Positions 1-10,600 of a DNA stretch of 64,000 nt are shown here, in pieces. Source of the stretch: Myxocyprinus asiaticus (Eukaryota; Chordata; Actinopteri; Cypriniformes; Catostomidae); the NCBI RefSeq assembly GCF_019703515.2, contig NC_059348.1:27740156-27804155 (forward strand), in the 5' to 3' direction. The notes beneath the pieces are model-generated. The model was not told the origin of the DNA. It worked only from the letters and a program-made list of their open reading frames with translations, and did no database searches. The stretch's first letter is position 1; each line of letters opens with the position of its first letter. The position numbers and the translations under genes were made by a program.

Positions 1-611
1 AGAAAGAGATGTGGAAGGCCAGATCTACAACTAAAAAAAGAGGACATGTCCTCAGCTGACAGCTTCACTGAATTCTACCCGCTCAACAAGTTTCATGTAC
101 AATAGTAAAGAGAAGACTCAGGGGTGCAGGCCTTATGGGAAGAATTGCAAAGTAAAAGCCAATTTTGAAAAACAAAAAGAAAAGGTTAGAGTGGGCAAAG
201 AAACAGACATTGGACAACAGATAATTGGAAAAGAGTGTTATGGATCTTAACCCCATTGAGCTTTTGTGGGATCAGCTAGACTGTAAGGTGCATGAGAAGT
301 GCCCGACAAGACAGACACATCTATGGCAAGTGCTACAGGAAGTGTGGGGTGAAATGTCACCTGAGTATCTGGACAAACTGACAGCTAGAATGCCAAGGAT
401 CTGCAAAGCTGTCATTGCTGCACGTGGAGGATTTTTTTGACGAGAACTCTTTGAAGTAGTTTAAGAAGTTCTGAACAATTGTAATAGTAATTTTTCACGT
501 TATTAATGTCCTGACTATACGTTGTGATCAGTTGAATGCCACTTTGGTGAATAAAAGTACCAATTTCTTTCCATAAGAGCAAAATCTGTACATTATTCCA
601 AACTTTTGGCC
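1..611 (+). mobile_element. Tc1/mariner transposon remnant, internally deleted
   Basis: Positions 225-440 read as the C-terminal end of a Tc1-type transposase: the DLNPIELLWDQLD block, which carries the last catalytic acidic residue, then the typical ending with IAARGG. Upstream, 45-240 reads in broken frames as the middle of the same protein, up to the region just before the first catalytic Asp. The two parts are fused at about 240, so most of the catalytic core is deleted. The right end near 595-611 (CCAAACTTTTGGCC) is a typical Tc1 terminal sequence. The left end lies outside the window. Dead copy. Confidence 0.85.
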
Positions 612-614
612 ACC

Positions 615-681
<67 letters not shown>
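615..681. repeat. (TG)n-(TA)n microsatellite
   Basis: About 20 bases of TG repeat run directly into about 44 bases of TA repeat. It separates the Tc1 remnant from the hAT element. Confidence 0.95.
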
Positions 682-684
<3 letters not shown>

Positions 685-1989
685 GGATGAGCGAGACTAG
701 TCGACTAAACGGTTCTGATGCTGCTAGTCGACACTGGAATTACTAGTCGGTTAATATTTCCCCCCATTAAACTGATCATAATTTTTACACATTTACATTT
801 GGCTTTATATTTTTACAGAGGTTGCACTGTCATATTAATGTTACATATTTTAAATAGAATTAATAATACAAATATTATTTAAAAAAAAGAGGATATCTGG
901 AGCAGATACAGAATTTAACTTCACCTCAGGCTGCGCGTGCGTCTTCCCTCTCACTCGCGGCGCGTGCAGGAAAATGTCCTCTCACTAGACAAGCAAACTC
1001 AGCAAAGTAGTTATGAAATCACTTCGGTGGTGCGGGAATCGGCTTTCCAAATGTTTGAAAGTCCCTAAGGATGTTTTCACATTTGAGTCTTTTTACATCT
1101 GTGCATTTTCCGCTGAGCGGGCTTTTTCAAGTGCAGGATAGACGCCTCAGGTGAGTCAAGTCCCGTCTTTCACCGGACCATGTTGACGTGTTAATTTTAC
1201 TCATCAAAAAATTATGCTTTTGAGTAAGTAGCCTAGAAAATAACTGTTTTAGACTAGGTATGCAATTTTTTAAATCTGCTGATTAAGAAGGCTATTTTCA
1301 ATGGGGTGCCGACTACTTAACATGTTAAACTATATTTTATTCTGTGTGCACATCATGTTTAGAATATATTAGGTTTATTGTAGGCTACATCACAGGCCTA
1401 TTTTTTCTATCGTATAGCAACTTTTTTTTTTTTTTTTTTACATCTTAACTGTTATTTGTTAACGTTCTTTACCAAACAGCTGTTATATTAGATCAGTGGT
1501 TAATGCATGACTGCACATCGTGAAATACGGGCAACTTTTCAGCACATTTTTTTTCTCTCTCATAGATTTGGCTTACCTGTTAATAATTTTCAACAATGTC
1601 CTGACTGTTTTAATATGTTAAGTGACTTACTTGGTGATTTCCGTTTAGAACAGGCTTTTAGGGTTGTTCCATTGATCCTGCACTATTCATTCAGTTGTTT
1701 TAATAATTATGCCTCTTAAATATTCGCTAATGTTGATTCAGTGAATGTGTGTCATGTTCTATATTTAATGTACAATGATCATAATTTAAGGCAAGCACGT
1801 CGCTGATAAATGCCCCTTTTCAGTGGAATTCAGCATCTGATTTTGAATAGATGAAGTATTTTAAATGGATCGCATAAATTATTATTTATTTTTTTTACCG
1901 TTTTCTTAAGGTTGGTTTCTCTTTAGACTAGTCGGTTATAAAACTTCCGTTTAAACGACAGTCAAATTAGTCGTAGCGCACATCCCTAA
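682..1989. mobile_element. Non-autonomous hAT-type element with TIRs
   Basis: The left end TAGGGATGAGCGAGACTAGTC and the right end, ending GTAGCGCACATCCCTA, are imperfect inverted repeats. Subterminal GACTAGTCG motifs repeat at both ends. At about 1099-1140 the plus strand reads CAFSAERAFSSAG, resembling the conserved hAT C-terminal dimerisation motif. The rest has no open frame. This looks like a deletion derivative of a hAT transposon. Confidence 0.75.
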
Positions 1990-2240
1990 TATATATATAT
2001 GATATGAGCTGTCAATGTTTGAAATAATGTGTGTACAATTTACAAGTAACAATATTTGAGTTAACTTTAATTTGTGTAATTGTCACTTTAAGAGTTTAAC
2101 GCACATCTCACAGACTCGCAAAGATGTTCCATTTAATTTATCAATGAGAGAGAAGCCTAGTTTTTAACACATCCATGCATTTTAGATTAAAATGTATTTC
2201 TTTTTACTTTTTTATATGACTATTAAGAACAGAAGGGATA

Positions 2241-2612
2241 TTAAAAGGATAGTTCCCCCCAATATGAAAATTTCCAAAATTGCCATCCCAGATGTGTCCG
2301 ATTTCCTTTTTTCAGCAGAACACAAAAGAAGATTTTAGAAGAATATCTCAGCTCCGAACAGGCAGCGTGAACTAGATCCTCTCATGAACGTGCATTGGAG
2401 AGCGACCAGAAATAAACAATTATAGTGAAAAGGACTTAAATATTGGTCTGTTTCTCACCCAAAGCGATTGTATAGACCTACAGGCTGAAATATTCTTGTA
2501 AAAAAAAAAAATTTGTTTGTGTACTACTGAAGAAAGTCGTACGCATCTGGGATGGCATGAGGATGAGTAAATGATGAGAGAATTTTCATTTTGGGGTGAA
2601 CTACCCTTTAAA
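2241..2612. repeat. Palindromic MITE, TTAAAGGGATAGTTCACCC family, copy 1
   Basis: The left end TTAAAAGGATAGTTCCCCCC is mirrored by the right end (GGGGTGAACTACCCTTTAA). The sequence after the left end and before the right end contains the inverted stretches around CATCCCAGATGTG. Related copies occur near 25843, 36538-37285, 46870-47573 and 60965. Fold-back elements of this kind, such as the Angel family, are described in zebrafish; the family name here is an inference. Confidence 0.75.
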
Positions 2613-3581
2613 AGACTGGAGTGTGGGATCTCATTTTTGATGGACACACATTACATGGAAGAAATGGTCAGTTTTAATCTCAAGCACTTTTCAACAAAAC
2701 AAGGCGATTTTCCAGGTATTGCAGTACTTACATTTCTAAAAGCTAAACCCTGTAAACAGTGTTGAAAAAAAGGGCAGTTGGGGAAACATCAAGCGATAGA
2801 GAGATTATGGTGTTTGACAAGTCATTTCATTTACGATCACATGGACAGATTTCAAATTCAAAATATAGAGTTTTGCCTCTATATAGTTAGTAATATTTTT
2901 GGTTCGCGGTATAGCACAATCGCTCACTTTTCCCCCCACTGCAGCAAAGAGGCTTGCACATACCGATTGTCTATCCCAATACTTCAAGTTTCATTCCACA
3001 TCTGCATAGAATGAATTTGTTGGTGCACAGTCCTGCTTGCATTTATTCATTTTTTCCACTTTATATACATAAATAAGTAAATAAAGTATACACAAAGGTT
3101 TCTATTCACCATGTAATGTTTAGAACCATATTACTTATTTATTTATTACGAACTCCTTCTGGGAGTTCCTTCGAATATTGTTTTGGACATTGGGGAGCTC
3201 GAACTGAAAAAGGTTGAAAACCACTAATATAGACCATGGGCAGCTTCAGGGCTTAAGCCACAAATGTTTTCCGTTAAGCCCCAAATGTTTTCATCATCTT
3301 TTTGTAGTGACGTCATAAGTACCAGTGCTTGGGTATCAAGCTAATATGAAAACAATATTACATATTATTATTTTAACATTACATATTAAAGTTAGGGTAT
3401 AATACTGTATATAAATGAATGATTCCTGTCTTTCTATGGTACTGACAACACCAAATACAGACTCAATTTAGTACCCACGAGCTGTCTTGTCGGCAGCTGC
3501 TTTCCAGCTCTCATGTAACCTTTGTGTGCGCATGCAAGAAGAGAGTTTGAGGCACGTGATTGCGGCTGTGTCTTGAAAAGT

Positions 3582-3825
3582 GGTGGCTCAGCGGTTAAGG
3601 CTCTGGGTTACTGATCAGAAGATCAGGGGTTCAAGCCCCAGTACTGCCAAGATGCCACTGTTGGGCCCTTGAGCAAGGCCCTTAACCCAATCTGCTCCAG
3701 GGGTGCCGTATCATGGCTGACCCTGCACTCTGACCCCAGCTTAGCTGGGATATGTGAAAAAAAAAAGAATTTCACTGTATATGTGCAAATGTATAATGTG
3801 TGATAAATAAATAAAATTAAAAACA
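3582..3825 (+). repeat. tRNA-derived SINE with V-SINE-like core
   Basis: The 5' part has an A-box-like GTGGCTCAGCGGTTAAGG and a B-box-like GGGGTTCAAGCCCC, as in a tRNA promoter. It is followed by the block with TTGAGCAAGGCCCTTAACCC found in many teleost SINEs. The tail ends in a short A/TAAA-rich stretch. A partial minus-strand copy lies at 17045-17156. Confidence 0.8.
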
Positions 3826-4464
3826 TTAAAAAATTGAAACTGTGATGAGTTGGTCCACCCAGATGCAGTAAGTACCACATATTTAGATATATAACCCTGA
3901 AAACAAGGAGTAATATATACAGATGTATTCAAGGAATGTACTAACTTTAAAGTCAAGAGCCAGGACATTTGCGTGTTTAGTAAAACTCTTTATTAAGACA
4001 CGATGTAATAAACACAGCAAACTTTAAGTGATCTAGCTATTATTTTTCATCTCTGGTACCAATTCAGCTTGTTTACAACCTGCTTTCCTGTCAATTAACT
4101 TAAGCACCCAACAAATCATTGAAAACTATATACAGCCATACACAATGTGTCAAACTACGGAAAGCCGAAAAGGACAAAAGTGTTTTTTAAATCGTGTTTT
4201 AAAGTATAGATGTTAAAAGCATGCAATTTCAGATCTTCGAGCGTATCTGATACAAAAGTTAGTGAGACTTTTTTAGTTTACTATATAAATGACACATCAT
4301 TGATGTATTCAGGTTTTTATTATAAAGTGTATTATATTCTGATATTTCATCAAAGGATGGCCCCATATACACAGAGGTCTGGGCTAAGCCCCTAATGTCC
4401 ACTGACCCTAGTACCGCCCCTGCTATAGACAATGCATCTATTCAAAATTGCTGTGCAATCTTAC

Positions 4465-5220
4465 CCGGTAACTCGATGTGTTATAATTTTGACATTGTAG
4501 GCTGTCTCCCCCATCGTGCTGAAAGCTTGCTTGATGAAAGTCTCGTCCATGTATGGGTCTAACTGTAAAAAAAAAAAAAAAAAAAAAATTATGAGATTAA
4601 CGAACTGTGGAACCTTTCCGAAGGGTATCAACAATGTGTCCAGTATTTCTACTAAAAGCGTACTTTTCAACATGTAACATATTGTTGGTAATGAATAACA
4701 ATGGGCGCAGAGAACGAGAAGTTCAGATTTGTGCAATCTGACGTTGCAGCGCAGGCGCCAATGAGTTAACACTCAAATTGATTTAAAACGTCAAGATTAG
4801 TGTACTACGAGACCATGTGGTTTAGTTGGTAAATTAACTCAAAACATACTCCAGACACGTAGTCTGTGTCACTATTTGCATTACGACACAAAAGCACTAA
4901 TGCAAATACGATAGGCCTCTTAAAAATCTCGACGACAAACCTGAGGTAACACAACAGCAGACTAGCATGCGATACATGTACAAATCTGCGAATACTTAGA
5001 GACACGTTTGCTAGAATGGTACTTTTTTTTCTCTCTATGTAAGCAGCCTTTTCGTAAGTTTAGCGAGTGTCTGAGGGGAGTGCTGGTTATGCTCGCGCAA
5101 CATCGAGCTAAAACACATTCTGCGTATCGCTAATGTACATACTCACTTAATTATCGAAGACGTTAAAAATGTAAACACTTACATCACCCATCCACAAGCT
5201 TGTCATTCTGTTGAACATCT
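4465..5220 (-). CDS. trnau1ap: tRNA selenocysteine 1-associated protein 1 (SECp43)-like, first two coding exons
   Basis: SECp43 binds tRNA-Sec and takes part in selenoprotein synthesis. Two exons are visible. Exon 1 (5220-5185) encodes [12 protein letters not shown] and ends at a GTAAGTG donor in phase 0. Exon 2 (4562-4465) begins after a polypyrimidine tract and ACAG, and encodes [20 protein letters not shown] followed by the start of RNP motif region 1; it ends at GTAAGA. Together they match the start of the first RRM of SECp43. No later exon is recognisable between 4464 and the left edge, so intron 2 is at least 4.4 kb and the gene continues outside. Human TRNAU1AP is on chromosome 1, so this neighbour is not part of the 19p13 block. 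Confidence 0.85.
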
Positions 5221-5663
5221 TGGCGGCTGAAATTGGTGCACCTCAGAGGTTTGTGGAATAGAAGCGACAGAGTTTGCTTCAAAATTTGCGTGGTGATCCT
5301 GGAACTCGTACGTTTACTGAAAGACACTTCCGCTTCCGGCCATGCAGAGTCGCAGCACTGAGACCAGTGAGCTGACGAGTCAACTGGCAGTATATGGACC
5401 GCGTCTGTCTGTTCGGTTCACTCTATGTACAGTACAGAGAACCACGATATCTCTGTTACGAATTCATCGTCACACTGCCGACTGCTTTTGTTTCTGTAAT
5501 AACATTATACCAATAAATCACTGCGCATGTGTTATTCTGAGTTTGACTACAGGGGGCCGCAGTGAGTTTTGAAATTCCTGCATTTAGCACAGCAGAGGAA
5601 GAAATACCGAACACGTGATGACTTTGGTGTGATATTGATGGAAGGAAGCTGTTCTGGGCAGAA
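5221..5663. promoter_or_regulatory. Divergent promoter between trnau1ap-like and mrpl34
   Basis: The two start codons are 443 bp apart on opposite strands, with no repeat in between. At 5324-5340 the sequence ACTTCCGCTTCCGG holds two adjacent ETS-type CTTCCG motifs. ETS/GABP sites are common in promoters of nuclear genes for mitochondrial proteins. No TATA box is obvious. Promoter function is inferred from position and motif. Confidence 0.6.
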
Positions 5664-6701
5664 ATGAACACGTTACGAGCAACATTTCTGCGCTTTTCGG
5701 GGTCCAAATTTTTGTTTTGGTATGTTACACTGCTTATTTCTTAAACACACGACTGTGTAGTGAAAAACTAGTTTTGTTTCTTGTGAATTTAGCCTGCAGC
5801 TCAGGGTTAGCCTCTCATTATACATAGCTTTGCCTCAAATACAGATTAAATCTTAATATTACTATTAATTTAGGACCTGGCGATAGAAATAAGCAGCTCC
5901 TGTATTGGTTCCTAAGGACAAAAGATTAAACATAAACATGCTAAATTAAACATGCATTGCCCATGAAAAATGCGTCTCTTCTGAGACGCATTCTTTTTCT
6001 TCTAAGAGCAACTGTGTATCTTTTCAACATTTTAACTCCTATTAACTTTAATTTTACATTCATTAATCATGTCAGAGGAATGTAAAAATATTACCCTTTC
6101 CACATTTCTGAACTAAAGTCAACAGTGATGGACATTCTGGAATGACAGCATGATTGTCATTGCCAGTTATGAAGTACGCAGGAGCAGTCAAAGTTCTTTA
6201 GGGCTGAATTTTGAGTTCTTGTTTGACTGCAACTTCACTGTAAATATTATACTTTGATTGAACAGTGTCCTTGTATACACATCAGCTCATCATGCTTAGA
6301 AAAATGTGTTCTTAACTTTTTTGAATTTTTTGGCCATTTTACTAGCTGTCTGTTGATTTCTTGTTTTCTAATCATCTTTCAGGAGCAATGGCACACACCC
6401 AACTGTGTTTAGCTGCAGTCAACAACGCTCTATCAGTTCTTTGATTCTATCAAGGACAGGAGCAGACCAGAGAACTGTCCTGCAAGGAACACTTAATGTC
6501 AAAGCAGAAGGAGCCTGTGTTTTCCAGCAACCACTCTGGCACTATCTACAGGTCCGGACAGGCAAACGTGGGACAGAATATCAGCCAAAGAACATCAAAC
6601 GAAAGAGGACCCATGGTTGGATCAAAAGAATCAGCACTCCGGGTGGCATCGAAGTAATCCTGCGGCGAATGCTCAAAGGGCGAAAATCCCTTACGCATTG
6701 A
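5664..6701 (+). CDS. mrpl34: Mitochondrial ribosomal protein L34
   Basis: bL34m is a small basic protein of the large subunit of the mitochondrial ribosome. Exon 1 is 5664-5719 (18 codons plus 2 bases, donor GTATGT). Exon 2 is 6383-6701, after a TTTCAG acceptor. The split codon TG|G gives Trp, and the total is 124 codons plus stop. The C-terminal half ([20 protein letters not shown] onwards) is the conserved bL34 core with its run of Arg and Lys. The N-terminal 70 residues are poorly conserved and act as the mitochondrial import region. It is somewhat longer than the human protein (92 residues). MRPL34 and ANO8 are also close neighbours on human 19p13.11. Confidence 0.95.
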
Positions 6702-7641
6702 AACTCCATACAGAACAGTTGCTTTGATAAAGCTTTGAAGTGAATGTCAGCTTTTCATTGGAGTTATTGGTTTACATTTAAAGTTGTTGTCAAATTAAAG
6801 AAATGAATGAAAGGAATACCTGATAGCATCAACATACTGGCTGCATGAAATTCTTTAAATGGATGTAATTTCTTACATACTGAATTTTGTCATTTATCTA
6901 GTAATTCTTAACACTTCTATTTGGGTATATTCATGATATTAGTCAAAGGGTCTGCTGTTTGCAGTGTTGCACTCAATAGATCAGAGAATGGTCTCATTGT
7001 GCCCCATAAATGGGTGTTTCATAATGCACATATAATAACCTTTATAATCCATTTGGGAATAGGAAATATAGGTGAAAACTAAATAAATAATGATAAAAAA
7101 AAAACTACATTTGTTAAGATGTGTGATATTTTATTTTGGTGCATATAACTGGATGCACATTTTAATGTGGTAGTAGTAGTACTAAAATAGCACTGTGAAG
7201 TAACTGTGAACATAGGGTCTGATATACAGTACCATTTTACATATTTCATAGTAATTCCTCATATTTTATTGCATTGTTCACTGTCATTATAAGATCAAAA
7301 TTAGTCAGGACAATGGTATATTTATAGATTATGTAATTTACTGTTTCATGTAACAAAAATAATGATGCGTAGAAAAATAGAAAATCTGTACATTTTATAT
7401 GATAACAGTGCTCATTCAAATTTCTACTCTTCTCATGTCCAAGTTGATTTTATCATGCAGGTGCTTTAGCATGCCTCCTTCAGTGGGATAGAGATATGAA
7501 GATCTCAGAATAATATATTATATTAAAATGAAGCAATATTTGACATGCAGTTTTTACTCACTACATGGTTGCTTTATCACATTTAAGCAAATGATAAACA
7601 TCACAATCAGTGCTATATATTGAGTTGTATCACTGTCTCAT
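6702..7641. other. Intergenic, convergent 3' ends of mrpl34 and ano8
   Basis: AT-rich sequence between the stop codons of two convergent genes. An ATTAAA at about 6795 could be the mrpl34 poly(A) signal. No repeat family or other gene is recognised. Confidence 0.6.
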
Positions 7642-10600
7642 TCACTGATTTTTTGAAGGATTACTACCAGAGTCAGTGGTCTCATCCTTTTCAACCTCAG
7701 AAGATGGAAGCTCTTCTGGTGAAGGAAATTGGTCATTATTTGTGTGTTGTGCATAAGTGGACCTGGAGGCATCTTCTGGTTTAGCTTGTTGTTCAGAACC
7801 AGCACCAGTACACTGATTATCTTTTCCAAAGTTGAATAGTTTGCCTGGATTGAATGACTTGCTAGGAGACTGTGATTTCTCTTGGCTCCCTTGTGTCGCT
7901 GCTGGCACAACTGCCATCGCTGCTTCCTTTTTTAACTCTGGAGACTTGAGGAACTTTAGAAAACCTGGAAGTTTGGCCTCACCACTTGTGGGAGAAGTGG
8001 CGGAGGTGAATTTACCCTGAATTGGGATTATTTGTTTAAGTTTCATTACATTATTGTTGCTTAAAAGGGAGCTGGGTCTCTTAATCTTATCTCCTCCAGA
8101 GCTGGACTTGGTTCCTGGGCTTTTATCATGGTGATGATCTTCACCTCCACTGGGATTTGACTTGTCGCTTTCTTGTCGTGCCAATTCCTCTGCCATTTTT
8201 TGATGCTCCTCCTCTTCTTCATTCTTCCTCCATTGCTGCTGCTGGTGCTGCTGAGCCAGGCGTTCATGTTTCTACACACATAAAACAATCAGTAAGGCAG
8301 TTTTACTCACCCTACCAAGATTTTTGTCTGCTTATTGTCACAACATAAGAATTTTTTGGGTATCGTTGGCTTAATGCTTAACGTGTGCTATGTAGCCTGC
8401 TAAGTTACCTTGAGAGCTTCTCTCCGCTGGTATTCAAGTTTGGCCATCTTATCTGCCACCCAGTTTGGAATATCAGGAATTGCAACATGAATTACATATT
8501 TGAGCAGAATGGCAAAGTGCTGAAATCCATAAAATAATAAAGAAATGTTACATAAAATTTACTACACCTTATTAAAAATACAGTTTAGTTGTAGACCACA
8601 AGAGGAGAAATTCTGAAGATTGTTGACACCGCTCTTTGTTCCAAAGAATAAAATATTGTGCCATACAAGTGTATCTCAATCAGCTCCCTAGCTCCCTATG
8701 TAGTGAATCTGTATATCGTGCACACAAATTCAGGAACTGGCAAGGGTGTTCATCTGCTAAAATTTGGGACACTTATGACTCAATCACCTGTGACACGACT
8801 ACAAGCTTGTGCATTAAAACACATCTGGGATTAATCAACAGCATCACTGTATAAATGACACTATCATGTGTTTTCATCAATATTAAAACATACATCGTAA
8901 TTCTGAAAGATAAATAACAAACAAAGAAAATATAATATAAAGCAGTGTATTTTTAACCTTCTAACAACTGTAATATTTAAAAGATTGTTTCCCTTTCATG
9001 GTCATTATGGATGAAAGACATTACAAACAACATCTCTTTTAAAGTGAAAATGAGGCTTTGTCTTCATAGTTTTACACTTGTGCTCGTCTTCTACTGACTT
9101 GAAAGACTTCAGACGACATGACAATGTTTCCGGTAAGGGCGCATATTGAGCATGATGCTCCCTGGTTTTTATGCTGCATTCTGGGAATATTTAGATAGCA
9201 AATGTTTCAGTGCGCTGGAACGATTTTGTGACTGAGACAGCCCTAGACTCCCTTAACAGTGCCCTGACTACTGACATTTTATTTTTGAGTGAACTATTCC
9301 TCCAATGTTGTTACTTCCCTTACCTCTAGTAATACAACAGAGACAATGGCCATCTCAGGGCTCAACCAGGGGAAGAGTCGTTGTAGCTGTCCACATTGGC
9401 CAATAAGGTAACAGTTCACAATTATTGCAATCAGACCCATAGCCTCCATTGCAGTCTGTTCAAAGGACAATCACAAGTAATAGAACATACAATGTAATAT
9501 GCAACGTACTATGGCTTATTTAAATATATAAACTGACCTGCCATTGTCCAATGTTCTCTACTCTTTGTCCAAAGGGTCTCTGGAGGCCTGAGCAAAGTTT
9601 TAAGGCATCACTTCGGATCTCTACAATGTTATTTATGAGGGCACACATGGCCGCCAGAGGAAATGCAGATGAGAAGAGCACAACGTAGCCAAACTGTATG
9701 AACATCTCCTGGTAATCTTGAAGAGTATCCTGCAAGTCAAAACAACAGAATGTTTTTTTTTTATGTTTGCAGCCTATCTTTTGTAAACCTGCAATGTACA
9801 TCATCTAAATGTATGGGATCCTGGTCAAAATCCTGCTTGGACTTTAATGGCCATTCTTGCTTTACACTCGAGCAAACAGTTCAGCCTGTCTGTTCTATAT
9901 ACTGTATGTCTAACATCAGCGAGTGGTCTGATGATCTAGGTACAGTACATTTGTAGAGGGGCACAAACCTCATAAGTTAGCATGCAACTTTCAATCTCTG
10001 GTTGGGTCAAAACGGTAGACCCAGTCTCCTCTGGAGGGTCCATCCAGGACACTTTCTTGTCCATACTGTGGTTGTCTCCTGCACATTTGGTCTTTCTCCT
10101 CTGAGGCTCTTGGGGTTTACTCACAGTATCATCAGTTTCCTTGACATTCTCATCATCATAATCATCATCATCATCATCACACATATCAAATATTGAGGAT
10201 GGATCCATTCCTTCCTCTACAAGAGTAGGACTGCCATCGTCCAGTATGCTGTCCTGTGTTGGTGCTTCCACAACCTTGTCTTTGTATTCCACTTTCTCAG
10301 TGAAGCTGACCTTCCTTTGCTTTAGAGCAGTATCATCTGCTTCCTCTGTTTTGGAAACTCTGTAGCTGGCAATCAAACTTCTCCTTTCTGTCTTCTCGGA
10401 TTGGTCTGGAGACGTGCCACTTTTGTTCACATCTAGACTGGCTTGGCAAGTCAGTCGCACCCTTTGCACTATCAAATGGCTATAGCTCAAGAGCATGGTG
10501 TGAATTAAGTCCCATAACGGCCTCAGAGCCCCTAATTTGTGGTGTTCATAGAGATACGGCTGTAATACTTCTTTGATATTTTGTAGAAATTGGCGGAAGA

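Noticed and set aside
1507..1719. 70-codon frame inside the hAT-type element
   Set aside because: It does not resemble transposase and no continuation is found.
7638..8288. Several extra open frames around the ano8 last exon
   Set aside because: They are shadows; the 7642-8271 frame matches ANO8 and fits the splice phases.
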